The translations under genes were made by a program, and so were the position numbers. DNA of 10,776 nucleotides from an uncultured Methylococcaceae bacterium (GTDB lineage Bacteria; Pseudomonadota; Gammaproteobacteria; Methylococcales; Methylomonadaceae): positions 1-10,776 of the forward strand of contig CAJAHC010000229.1 of assembly GCA_903939355.1 (NCBI GenBank), written 5' to 3'. Below, piece by piece: positions 1-6,908 of this stretch. Under the pieces are notes generated by a model. The model was not told the origin of the DNA, searched no databases, and worked only from the letters and a program-made list of their open reading frames with translations. Each line of letters opens with the position of its first letter. Position 1 is the stretch's first letter.

Positions 1-3000
1 CTCATTGCAGGCTGTGATTAACTCAGATACCTTGTTTAAATCCTTCATGGCACTGGTTTCCAGAACTTCCAGCTCCAGATCAGCCGGATTCACCTTCGGA
101 TGAGCAACAAGAAATGATCGCAAAGACTCCACAAAATTATCTTCTTGCAACTGCCTAGCGCTAATATTTATGCTGATGGGTAAATTAAGACCTTTATCAT
201 GCCAACATTCTATCTGCGTCATTGCCGCATTGATAACCCAATTCCCTACCCCGATTGCCAGCGTATTGTTTTCAATTAAGGGCAAAAAATCTGCGGGTGC
301 TAGCAATCCTTTTTCCGGATGTTGCCACCTAATTAAAGCTTCTACGCCAATAATTTTACCCAAGCGCAGATTAACTTTAGGCTGATAATAGAGTAAAAAT
401 TCGTCTCTTTCCAAAGCACGACCGATCTTGTCTATAGCCTCATTTTGAATTCGGGCATAGTTGCCCAGCTCAACATCAAAGATGTGATAACGATTTTTAC
501 CATTTAACTTGGCCTTATACATGGCTTGATCAGCCTGACGCATGAGGATATCGGCATCGACATCTTCTGCTTGAGGGTAAAAGGTTATTCCCATACTGGC
601 AGAAACCTGTAAAGTACCTTCGTTAAAAGGCATGGATTTAGCAGCTGCAGCAAGTAAACGCGTAAATAAAAGCTCGCTACTTTCAAGACCTCCAACATCA
701 ACCAGTAAAGCAACGAATTCATCACCGCCGATACGAGCAATAGTATCCACCTCACGCAGTGACTGTTTCATATTATTAGCGGCAGCGATTAGCAACTGAT
801 CACCGACTAAATGTCCATAATTGTCATTAATAGCCTTAAAGCCATCAAGATCAATAAAAGCCAACGCAAGTCGCTGTCCATCCCGACGAACCTTTACGAT
901 AGCTTGCCGAATACGGTCATCCAGTAGTATCCGGTTTGGCAGATTGGTCAGCGTATCAAAATGCGCACTATGTTCCAATTTTTGTTCGTGTTCCTTAAAC
1001 AAACTTATATCGGACATAAGCGCCACATACTGGAGCGTATCACCTGACTCATCACGTATGGCATTGATATTTTCAATTACGGCATGGACTTCACCATTTT
1101 TACGACGATTCCAAATTTCGCCATACCAATGACCTTTTATCTTTAAATCTAGCCACATAGTCTCGTAAAAAGCTTTTTCCTGACGACCGGAGCTAAGTAA
1201 ACTGGGATTTTTGCCAACTACTTCATCTCGACTGTAACCGGTTATCTCAGAAAAAGCGCTATTTACTTCAATAATTGCGCCATTATGATCCGTGATCAGA
1301 ATACCCTCTCGAGCATAGGTAAATACATTGGCCGCTAGTTGGAGTTTTTGCTCGGCCGCCTTGCGATCGGTAATATCGTGCAGAAAAATTACTATCCGTC
1401 CATCTTCTATGGGCTGGTACTGAACGCTAACATCAACCGCAAAAATAGTCCCACTCTTATTACGATGTTGCGACTCAAAACGAACATCACCCTGTGTTAC
1501 TATGTTTTTTATTCGGTGTGCCACCTCATCGCTTGAGCCCAGGAAGCCCAAATCGACAATTTCCATGGCCAGTAACTCCTGTTCACTATAACCAGTTATC
1601 CGGCAATAAGTTTCGTTGACTTCTAACAATCGTCCCTGCATATCAATCAACAAAAAACTATCCATTACCGTATATAGAATACTTTTATGTATGACCTGAT
1701 TCTTCAAAAGCGCTTTATTAAGCTCAAGTTGTTTTTGAGCTAAGATAAGTTGTTGTTGCCGCCATATAAGTACAATTAACAGTGTGATACCACAGACTAA
1801 AATAATGCTTACCAGCAGAACGTTTATCCACATTCGATCATGCAAAGGCTTATATATCTCTGCTGTTTCGACACGGGCTGCAAGGAACCAAGGTGAATCC
1901 GGTATAGCACTGACAGCCGCAATCGCCGCTTTATTTCGATAATTTACACCCTCAATAATGCCACGCTTTCCCAACACAGTTTTGACAGCGATTTGCTCAG
2001 CGTTCCCAGTCAATGGTACATGCAAGGTAAGAGGAGGATTTTTTTGAAATCGAAGTTCGTTCAAGAACACGACTTCGTTTCCGTCACGACGAAAAAGTAA
2101 AGTTTCTGCCGTCTCGCTTATTGAAGGCCAGCGCTTGATGCGGGAATACAGATTGGTGGTCGGATCGATACGCAAAACAACCACACCCAGAGGAAGTTTA
2201 CCTTTTTCTTTGTCAAAAACAGGCACTATAACAGCCAAATAAACTTTCTGGTTGTACTCATCACGATAAAAGTCTTGTAACAAACTTTGGTGCGACTGTA
2301 GTGAGTCAAAAGCACTTTTTTTAAGAACAGACGATATATGCCCTGCCATAGGTATTGAATGAATGATGCTTCCTTGCGTGTCAAGCAAAAGAATTTGATC
2401 ATAGCCATAATAGTTAAAATACGTGGCAAGCCAGTTCTGAACATCCTGTTTTGCGTGAATACTGTCCGGAGTTTTTATGAGTTGCCGTACAGCGGTAACT
2501 AATGGAGAACTATCAGCTACAGCGGCATCACCCAAGCGCTCTTTTCGCCACTGAACCAAGTCTTCCGTCTTTAATTCTGTCACTGCCAGTAACCTTAATT
2601 CCACGCCATGTCTAAACTGCTCTTCACTGTTACGGTAATTGTAGTTAAAGGTAATGGCCGTCAAGATTGCGAAAACAAAAAAAACAATAAAATAAGGGTA
2701 CACTCTTACAATATTCATATTTAGCTCAACCAGTAACCAATCTTTGGAACGAGCGGCAAGTAAAAGCAAAGCTACTCCAATCATCAGGAATACAACACTG
2801 GAGCTTAGAGAAGGAGGGATCAGAAATTCATCGTTAAGCGACGGCTGGTCGAAAGGATAAAAAAGTAACAGTGACAAACCGATTAAGGTGATCAATCCGC
2901 TAAACACCCATATGATAGAACGCGGCCAACGTTGACCTCCATCTGTTTTTGGCAAAACTGTAGCCAAAAGAACCACGAAGGCCAAAGAGAAACAAAAGCC

Positions 3001-3396
3001 CGAAACCGCTGTCATATGCCCTAAGGGAACATTACCAAATGTGCCGGTAATGGTAAATCCAAGGCGTTCAAATGACCTATAAACACCCAATAATCTGAGC
3101 ACTAAGACCAGTAACGCTAACATCAAGCCTACGCTACTTAACAAAATAGTGAGTTGCTGAATGATGCGACTTCGATAAAGCCGGACACAAAGGATAAGAT
3201 TAACACCGAACAGTACTGAGAGCAGTCCCGTCATCGGTGACATCGGCTGAGTACTGTCTTTCCAGCTAATAAGAATAGGGATTTCCAAGGCCCAGCTCAG
3301 CAAATCCAAGAAACCAATAACCGCTACAAACAAAGCAATAATATGCAATGCAAAGGTCATTATACGTTCGTAACGATTTTTTTCTATGACTGCCAT
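1..3396 (-). CDS. Membrane-bound PAS-GGDEF-EAL c-di-GMP sensor protein (3' end outside window)
   Basis: The frame is open for 1132 codons from ATG at 3396 to the window edge. Residues 12-210 hold about six hydrophobic segments, with another at 227-255. Residues 256-520 look like a periplasmic dCache/CHASE-type sensor and end in a typical SPWFLAARVE stretch. A further membrane segment lies at 523-546. Two PAS domains follow (about 565-680 and 685-800). A GGDEF domain has an intact GGDEF signature at 890-894 and a product-inhibition I-site RxxD at 881-884. EAL begins near 985 with EALIRW at 1019 and is cut by the edge. By family, it should make and/or degrade cyclic di-GMP at the inner membrane in response to an outside and a cytosolic (PAS) signal. 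Which activity dominates cannot be told, because most EAL catalytic residues lie outside the window. ATG 3396 follows AAAGAAG, a weak Shine-Dalgarno. The frame stays open upstream to 3541, with an alternative ATG at 3459. Confidence 0.93.
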   Translation of the reverse strand, partial: MAVIEKNRYERIMTFALHIIALFVAVIGFLDLLSWALEIPILISWKDSTQPMSPMTGLLSVLFGVNLILCVRLYRSRIIQQLTILLSSVGLMLALLVLVLRLLGVYRSFERLGFTITGTFGNVPLGHMTAVSGFCFSLAFVVLLATVLPKTDGGQRWPRSIIWVFSGLITLIGLSLLLFYPFDQPSLNDEFLIPPSLSSSVVFLMIGVALLLLAARSKDWLLVELNMNIVRVYPYFIVFFVFAILTAITFNYNYRNSEEQFRHGVELRLLAVTELKTEDLVQWRKERLGDAAVADSSPLVTAVRQLIKTPDSIHAKQDVQNWLATYFNYYGYDQILLLDTQGSIIHSIPMAGHISSVLKKSAFDSLQSHQSLLQDFYRDEYNQKVYLAVIVPVFDKEKGKLPLGVVVLRIDPTTNLYSRIKRWPSISETAETLLFRRDGNEVVFLNELRFQKNPPLTLHVPLTGNAEQIAVKTVLGKRGIIEGVNYRNKAAIAAVSAIPDSPWFLAARVETAEIYKPLHDRMWINVLLVSIILVCGITLLIVLIWRQQQLILAQKQLELNKALLKNQVIHKSILYTVMDSFLLIDMQGRLLEVNETYCRITGYSEQELLAMEIVDLGFLGSSDEVAHRIKNIVTQGDVRFESQHRNKSGTIFAVDVSVQYQPIEDGRIVIFLHDITDRKAAEQKLQLAANVFTYAREGILITDHNGAIIEVNSAFSEITGYSRDEVVGKNPSLLSSGRQEKAFYETMWLDLKIKGHWYGEIWNRRKNGEVHAVIENINAIRDESGDTLQYVALMSDISLFKEHEQKLEHSAHFDTLTNLPNRILLDDRIRQAIVKVRRDGQRLALAFIDLDGFKAINDNYGHLVGDQLLIAAANNMKQSLREVDTIARIGGDEFVALLVDVGGLESSELLFTRLLAAAAKSMPFNEGTLQVSASMGITFYPQAEDVDADILMRQADQAMYKAKLNGKNRYHIFDVELGNYARIQNEAIDKIGRALERDEFLLYYQPKVNLRLGKIIGVEALIRWQHPEKGLLAPADFLPLIENNTLAIGVGNWVINAAMTQIECWHDKGLNLPISINISARQLQEDNFVESLRSFLVAHPKVNPADLELEVLETSAMKDLNKVSELITACNE

Positions 3397-3588
3397 ATCA
3401 GCTTCTTTATAGAGAGTAGGTGCGCCAACACGCTTAAAATAAATACCCTGATTTATCATCGCGATCGGCTGTTTATCAAAACCGTTTGACCCAGAATAAC
3501 CTGTGTTAATAAATCGTTTAGGTAAGTAACATAGAATTAATCATGCAGAAGATTTAGCAACTGCTAATCTGCTATCTAGCTCTTGTTA

Positions 3589-3617
3589 TAGATACAGTAT
3601 TGAGCCCTTAATAACAA
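3589..3617 (-). promoter_or_regulatory. Possible sigma-70 promoter for the c-di-GMP gene
   Basis: Read on the minus strand, TTGTTA (3617-3612) and TATCTA (3594-3589) are 17 bases apart. The match is 4/6 and 3/6 to consensus, so this is only a candidate. It would leave a leader of about 190 bases before ATG 3396. Confidence 0.22.
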
Positions 3618-3860
3618 TCCGTATAAATACCTAACGTTATCTAGCACACAAAATAAGCCGCTTTTTTCTACACTAACGTAAGAGCACTGTTTCCCTTAAC
3701 TATTAAGCAAAACCTAACATTACATAGATCCCTTCTTTGCTATGGATCATGTATGTTCGCCTTGATTGTCGAATAAAAAATAATCAGCTTGAAAGCTTAA
3801 ACTGTTTATGAGTTGTTCAAGTCTAGACTATAAGATTATGTGATGTGTAATGATAAGCAT

Positions 3861-3885
3861 AAAAAAGCCCACATAAAGTGGGCTT
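3861..3885 (-). terminator. Rho-independent terminator reading leftward
   Basis: AAGCCCAC (3865-3872) pairs with GTGGGCTT (3878-3885) around a five-base loop. On the minus strand the stem is followed by a run of T (complement of 3861-3866), the classic intrinsic terminator form. On the plus strand the downstream tail is only moderately T-rich, so it may act weakly in both directions. No recognisable minus-strand gene precedes it, which suggests an unannotated small RNA or a decayed gene. Confidence 0.6.
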
Positions 3886-3919
3886 CGTCTGTTTATTATT
3901 TTTATTACTTGCTTAGACG

Positions 3920-3942
3920 ACTACAAAGCTGTGTTCTGTAGT
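3920..3942 (+). terminator. Weak terminator-like hairpin
   Basis: ACTACA (3920-3925) pairs with TGTAGT (3937-3942) around an 11-base loop and is followed on the plus strand by TTTAATTTT. The stem is only six pairs and AT-rich, so this could be chance. Confidence 0.22.
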
Positions 3943-4094
3943 TTTAATTTTGAGCGATTATTTTTATTATTTTGTCAGCATAACACTGCCCGCGTTACTC
4001 CTTATTATCATCGTCGAAATACAAAAGCACCCATAAGCAAAAGTAAATTCGAGAACGAGGTTTGATAATATAGTAAAGAATAAAAGCTGTCTAC

Positions 4095-4117
4095 AAAAAA
4101 TGCGACATTTTGTCGCA
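4095..4117 (-). terminator. Hairpin with minus-strand T-run; terminator or operator
   Basis: TGCGACA (4101-4107) and TGTCGCA (4111-4117) form a perfect 7-bp inverted repeat with a three-base spacer. On the minus strand it is followed by six T (complement of 4095-4100), as an intrinsic terminator would be. A perfect compact palindrome of this kind could equally be a binding site for a dimeric regulator. It lies about 280 bases before the PuuD-like gene. Confidence 0.4.
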
Positions 4118-4304
4118 CCCCCATACTAACCTATTGAAACGACTCATGATGTAAAAATGGCACATTAAAATAATGACAGAATATCTACCAAAACTTCGAG
4201 GAATACACTTAATTTCTCTAGCCCGATGTTATCTCAAGTTGTTAGTTCAACCGTAAATAATATTTGAAATATCTAAGAATATAAATAAATGAATAAAACC
4301 TATT

Positions 4305-4334
4305 TTTAGTTTGGTTCATCATAAAAAATATGAT
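4305..4334 (+). promoter_or_regulatory. Weak candidate promoter for the PuuD-like gene
   Basis: TATGAT (4329-4334) is a 5/6 match to a -10 box, with TTTAGT (4305-4310) 18 bases upstream as a poor -35. The -10 is also one arm of an ATCATA/TATGAT palindrome (4318-4334), which may be an operator or chance in AT-rich DNA. Confidence 0.22.
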
Positions 4335-4386
4335 ATGAAGGTACCGTCACAGCACTAGATTGTGATACCAATTTGTAATTATAAAA

Positions 4387-4393
4387 GAGGAGG
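4387..4393 (+). promoter_or_regulatory. Strong ribosome binding site
   Basis: GAGGAGG lies five bases before ATG 4399. It is the strongest Shine-Dalgarno in the window and fixes the start of the PuuD-like gene, suggesting high translation. Confidence 0.85.
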
Positions 4394-4398
4394 TTACT

Positions 4399-5100
4399 AT
4401 GGAGTTAGTTACTACAACGGCTGGTTATGAAATGCTTCTGAGATGGGGGCACTTACTGGCCGGCATTACTTGGATTGGATTACTGTACTATTTTAATCTT
4501 GTCCAAGGTGAGTTTTTTAAAGAAGCTGAAGCAGCAACAAAATCGGATGTTATTCAAAAGCTGGTACCAAGAGCGTTATGTTGGTTTCGTTGGGGAGCAG
4601 TAGTTACTCTGGTGACTGGACTGGGAATACTTGGCATCAGGGGTGGCGGTGGTTCAATCGATATTTATGTTGGTTCTCTGCTGGGTATTGTTATGTTTAC
4701 AAATGTTTGGTTAATTATATGGCCAAACCAAAAGATAGTCATTGCCTCTACTACTCAAGTGGCCAATGGCGGTGCCGCATTACCTGAAGCACCTGAAGCA
4801 TTGGCAACAGCGGGATTGGCATCAAGAACCAATGCCTTGTTTTCAGTACCCATGTTATATTTCATGGGCGCTTCATCTCATTTTCCACACAGCTTTAATA
4901 TTGTTGCTTTCTTTATCGCTACCTTAGTTATTCTTGCGGTGGAATATAACGGTGCCTATCCGGTACTAAAAAATATTAACCTGTTACAGAAATTACCTGC
5001 AGGTGGAAAAATGGCCCCTTATGCCAGTGTTAAAGGGGTTATTCATTGTGGGCTAGGATTAACAATCGTTTTATTCTCAATCGTTCATTTTATTAAGTAA
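4399..5100 (+). CDS. PuuD-like (urate oxidase N-terminal type) integral membrane protein
   Basis: This is a 233-residue inner-membrane protein with about six hydrophobic segments (roughly 12-33, 61-80, 88-115, 144-162, 165-187, 210-231). Several stretches recall the membrane domain of urate hydroxylase PuuD: LRWGHLLAGITWIG (14-27), WFRWGAVVTLVTG (62-74), VWLIIWPNQK (103-112) and SRTNALFSVPMLYFM (142-156). Histidines at 18, 161, 164, 216 and 230 in or near membrane segments are possible haem or metal ligands; that is inference. Full PuuD carries a C-terminal cytochrome c domain with CxxCH. This protein has no CxxCH and stops after the membrane part, so urate oxidation cannot be claimed. No purine-catabolism gene is nearby. 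The strong ribosome binding site and own terminator indicate a single-gene transcript. Confidence 0.85.
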   Translation: MELVTTTAGYEMLLRWGHLLAGITWIGLLYYFNLVQGEFFKEAEAATKSDVIQKLVPRALCWFRWGAVVTLVTGLGILGIRGGGGSIDIYVGSLLGIVMFTNVWLIIWPNQKIVIASTTQVANGGAALPEAPEALATAGLASRTNALFSVPMLYFMGASSHFPHSFNIVAFFIATLVILAVEYNGAYPVLKNINLLQKLPAGGKMAPYASVKGVIHCGLGLTIVLFSIVHFIK

Positions 5101-5154
5101 AAAATATTTTTAACACTAACTATTGATAGTTCGACAAGACTGATAAAAAGATGG

Positions 5155-5181
5155 TAGCCGCTTTATGCGGCTATTATTCTT
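5155..5181 (+). terminator. Intrinsic terminator after the PuuD-like gene
   Basis: TAGCCGC (5155-5161) pairs with GCGGCTA (5167-5173) around TTTAT and is followed by TTATTCTT. It sits about 55 bases after the stop codon at 5100. Confidence 0.75.
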
Positions 5182-5200
5182 CCTATTCAAGCAAGAGGCA

Positions 5201-5277
5201 TCAGCCAATAGCGCTAATTACTTCCTGCTTATCAATGGGCTTAGCTAAACCCGTCCATAAACAAGCATTAATGGACG
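5201..5277 (-). pseudogene. 3' part of a small gene interrupted by the IS3-family element
   Basis: On the minus strand, a frame entering from the IS edge runs for about 25 codons and ends TGLAKPIDKQEVISAIG, stop TGA at 5203-5201. Removing 1265 bases (the 1261-bp element plus four, a target duplication size known in the IS3 family) joins this frame exactly to the truncated secreted-protein frame at 6543-6732. The simplest reading is that both are halves of one gene of about 90 codons. The alternative is that this is the tail of a lost response-regulator receiver domain, because LAKPID followed by EVISAI resembles the end of such domains. The stretch is short, so neither reading is secure. The flanks do not show a clean target duplication. 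Confidence 0.4.
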
Positions 5278-5278
5278 C

Positions 5279-5644
5279 TTGATCTTGCACGGAACTATCG
5301 GACACTCGGTTAAGAGAGTAATCTTTAAACCAGAGGTCAATAATGAAACTAAAAAAGAATCAACAACTTCAGTTATCCGCAACAAATATACAGTCCAATT
5401 TAAAGAACAGTTTTTGGAGCGTGCCGATCGTGATGGCATCCCCATAGTAGCCGTTGATTTGGGACTTTCTGAGTCAATGCTATATTCATGGCGATCGAAA
5501 CTCCGGCAAGCCAACCAACCTCTTGAAGAGAAAAAACTCCAACAAGCTGAGTTAGCTCGTCTTAAGCGAGAAAATATTCGTCTTGAGGAAGAGGTGGCAT
5601 TCTTAAAAAAAGCGGCCGCGTACTTCGCAAAAATACCCAAGTGA
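5279..5644 (+). CDS. IS3-family transposase OrfA
   Basis: OrfA is the DNA-binding and dimerisation partner of the IS3-family transposase. A helix-turn-helix lies at about 37-73 (core LGLSESMLYSWRSKL) and a leucine-zipper-type coiled coil at 83-111, ending in the family hallmark FLKKAAAYFAK. The start is a problem. The only ATG/GTG/TTG start in frame before the HTH is a TTG at 5279-5281, which straddles the element's outer end and has no ribosome binding site. By comparison with family members of about 100 residues, the true start would be near codon 20, where there is only GTC. A non-standard start or a lost ATG is possible. The stop TGA overlaps the GTG start of OrfB. Confidence 0.85.
   Translation: MILHGTIGHSVKRVIFKPEVNNETKKESTTSVIRNKYTVQFKEQFLERADRDGIPIVAVDLGLSESMLYSWRSKLRQANQPLEEKKLQQAELARLKRENIRLEEEVAFLKKAAAYFAKIPK
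5280..5305 (+). repeat. Left terminal inverted repeat of the IS3-family element
   Basis: The 26-bp end begins TGATCTTGC and closes CGGACAC. It matches the reverse complement of 6515-6540 at 21 of 26 positions. The outer nine and inner seven bases are identical and the middle diverges. The similarity extends two bases further out (CT on the left, AG on the right). Confidence 0.9.
5605..5612 (+). other. Possible -1 frameshift site (A7G) between OrfA and OrfB
   Basis: Seven A and a G lie in OrfA codons for Leu-Lys-Lys-Ala. The OrfA frame reads A AAA AAA G, which permits a one-base backward slip. The -1 frame is open from 5611 into OrfB, so slippage would yield the OrfAB fusion that is the active transposase in the IS3 family. 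Operation of the site here is inferred. Confidence 0.5.
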
Positions 5645-6510
5645 AGTACGCCATGTTTAAGAATAACGAAATGTATTTTACCGTGGGTGTAATGTGCCGA
5701 CTGTTATCGGTTTCACGCAGTGGCTATTATAGCTGGAGAAGTCGTCCTCTTTCTGACAGAGATCAAGCCAACCAACTGCTATTAATCGACATAAAACGTG
5801 TGTTTGATGAAGAGAAAGGTCGACCTGGTTCACCTAGAATTTCCAAGCGACTTCAAGATGAAGGTAAGCCGGCTAGCCGACATCGTGTCGTAAAGCTGAT
5901 GCGAGATAACGGTTGGCGTGCGAAAGCCGCTAAGAAATATAAAGCAACAACTAACAGTAATCATTCTTTGCCTGTCGCACCTAATTTATTGAAACAAAAT
6001 TTTAGGGCAGATGTACCTAATCAAAAGTGGGTATCTGATATTACTTATATTTGGACGGAAGAAGGTTGGTTGTATTTGGCTGTCGTACTTGAACTTTATT
6101 CTCGTCGAGTCATAGATTGGGCTATCAGCGAACGTATGACGGCTGCTTTAGTTTGTGATGCATTGATAATGGCATTGTGGCGTTGTCACATGCCAAAAGG
6201 TGTCATTGTGCATTCAGACAGAGGTAGCCAATATTGCTCTGCGGCCTATCAAAAGCTTTTTACGCAACATCAATTGATTAGTAGCATGAGTAAAAAAGGT
6301 GACTGCTACGGCAATGCCGCCATGGAAAGTTGGAATCATAGCTTTAAAGTCGAAGCGATTCATGGTGAACGATTTTTGACACGTTCAGATGCTAAATATC
6401 AAGTATTCGATTATATTGAAGTGTATTACAATCGCAAACGTGTCAAACGGCTTCATTCCAAATTGGGCTATGTTAGTCCAGAAACTTTTGAAGCTAAAAA
6501 AGTCGCTTAA
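5641..6510 (+). CDS. IS3-family transposase OrfB (DDE integrase)
   Basis: This 289-residue catalytic subunit performs strand transfer as part of OrfAB. An HTH_21-type region lies at about 45-102 and an RNase H-fold integrase core from about 123. The DDE triad is complete: D133 in WVSDITY, D193 in VHSDRGSQY and E229 in NAAMESW, with the family spacing of 35 residues between the second D and the E. The C-terminal YYNRKRVKRLHSKLGYVSP motif is also present. The length is normal and there is no internal stop. Its GTG start overlaps OrfA's stop as GTGA, allowing translational coupling. It may also be made by -1 frameshifting from OrfA. The protein itself looks intact. Confidence 0.95.
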   Translation: MKYAMFKNNEMYFTVGVMCRLLSVSRSGYYSWRSRPLSDRDQANQLLLIDIKRVFDEEKGRPGSPRISKRLQDEGKPASRHRVVKLMRDNGWRAKAAKKYKATTNSNHSLPVAPNLLKQNFRADVPNQKWVSDITYIWTEEGWLYLAVVLELYSRRVIDWAISERMTAALVCDALIMALWRCHMPKGVIVHSDRGSQYCSAAYQKLFTQHQLISSMSKKGDCYGNAAMESWNHSFKVEAIHGERFLTRSDAKYQVFDYIEVYYNRKRVKRLHSKLGYVSPETFEAKKVA

Positions 6511-6514
6511 CTAT

Positions 6515-6540
6515 GTGTCCGAGAATTACCGGCAAGATCA
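6515..6540 (-). repeat. Right terminal inverted repeat of the IS3-family element
   Basis: This is the reverse-complement partner of 5280-5305, 21 of 26 identical, starting five bases after the OrfB stop codon. Its outermost bases supply the TGA stop of the truncated minus-strand secreted-protein frame. Confidence 0.9.
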
Positions 6541-6732
6541 AGTGACATGAGTGACTTTTTCAAGACAAGGTCCGCTTATTATCATCTTATGTGGTTGGCC
6601 ATTTATTTCTCTAGCAGAACTAGCGGTGATTTTTGGGATGCAATGTTTTCTGTTATCGGCAAAGCTATTTTCTAGTAGAAGGCCATAAATACTTAATGTC
6701 AATATGAATAAAATAAATTTACGTATAGTCAT
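6538..6732 (-). pseudogene. 5' part of a small secreted-protein gene truncated by the IS element
   Basis: ATG 6732 starts a 64-residue frame. A classic signal peptide has a Lys/Arg start (MTIRKF), a hydrophobic core and a probable cleavage after ENSFA (residue 25). The mature part is short and basic with Cys at HCIPK and SGPCLE. The stop TGA is formed by the last three bases of the IS (6538-6540), so the natural C-terminus is lost or altered. The 3' half probably lies across the IS at 5201-5277. No family is recognised. I see no good ribosome binding site at ATG 6732, and the frame stays open upstream to about 6801, so the start is uncertain. The truncated product could still be exported. Confidence 0.5.
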
Positions 6733-6824
6733 AGGTTTCTGAGGTTGAAGTTTGCTTTCGCAGAAAAATGATTTTAAAATTGGCTGGTAAATAATAAGCA
6801 ATATAGAAAACGTCGTTTTTAGAT

Positions 6825-6855
6825 TTGGAAGTTGATACTGAGGCAGATTTATAAT
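6825..6855 (+). promoter_or_regulatory. Candidate promoter for the small lipoprotein-like gene
   Basis: A perfect -10 TATAAT (6850-6855) lies 54 bases before ATG 6909. TTGGAA (6825-6830) is 19 bases upstream and a better-matched TTGATA (6832-6837) is only 12 bases upstream. The spacing is not ideal in either case. Confidence 0.35.
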
Positions 6856-6908
6856 TAATGCAAGACTAATATTGTTTAACCTTAGTCTCCAATTAATTGG
6901 AATTAAAA

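Larger units (their letters stand above)
3397..4398. other. Long AT-rich intergenic region without a convincing gene
   Basis: About 1 kb separates the divergently transcribed c-di-GMP gene and the PuuD-like gene. I see no open frame with family resemblance. The longest suggestive minus-strand frame behind a purine-rich AAGGAG (3967-4011) is only 14 codons. The stretch does contain several hairpins. Two have T-runs on the minus strand (3861-3885 and 4095-4117), one weaker hairpin lies at 3920-3942, and a short palindrome ATCATA/TATGAT lies at 4318-4334. The hairpins suggest small untranslated transcripts or remnants of a lost gene rather than plain spacer. The first 140 bases (3397-3540) are an open extension of the minus-strand gene and may be part of it. 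Confidence 0.6.
5280..6540 (+). mobile_element. Complete IS3-family insertion sequence (1261 bp)
   Basis: Both ends carry the IS3-type terminus TGATCTTGC... with CGGACAC at the inner end, as imperfect 26-bp inverted repeats. Between them are the two overlapping frames typical of the family, OrfA (HTH plus leucine zipper) and OrfB (DDE integrase). No clear 3- or 4-base target duplication is visible: GCT or CGCT on the left, AGT or AGTG on the right. GAC occurs close to both ends (5274-5276 and 6544-6546) but would require moving the ends outward by three bases. The insertion may be old, or the flanks may have rearranged. Confidence 0.9.

Noticed and set aside
3967..4011. 14-codon minus-strand frame near an AAGGAG-like sequence
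   Set aside because: It is too short, the purine run is inside the frame rather than before the start, and nothing supports translation.
5201..5277. A response-regulator receiver domain gene
   Set aside because: Only about 25 codons exist and the motif spacing before KP is shorter than usual. The frame joins the split secreted-protein gene, which is at least as likely. Kept only as an alternative.
5245..5640. 131-codon minus-strand frame inside the IS
   Set aside because: It lies antisense to OrfA, has no protein-family resemblance or ribosome binding site, and OrfA is clearly the real gene.
5274..6546. GAC on both sides of the IS as a 3-base target duplication
   Set aside because: It would move the ends outward to unpaired bases and away from the conserved TG...CA termini, and a three-base match is easily chance.
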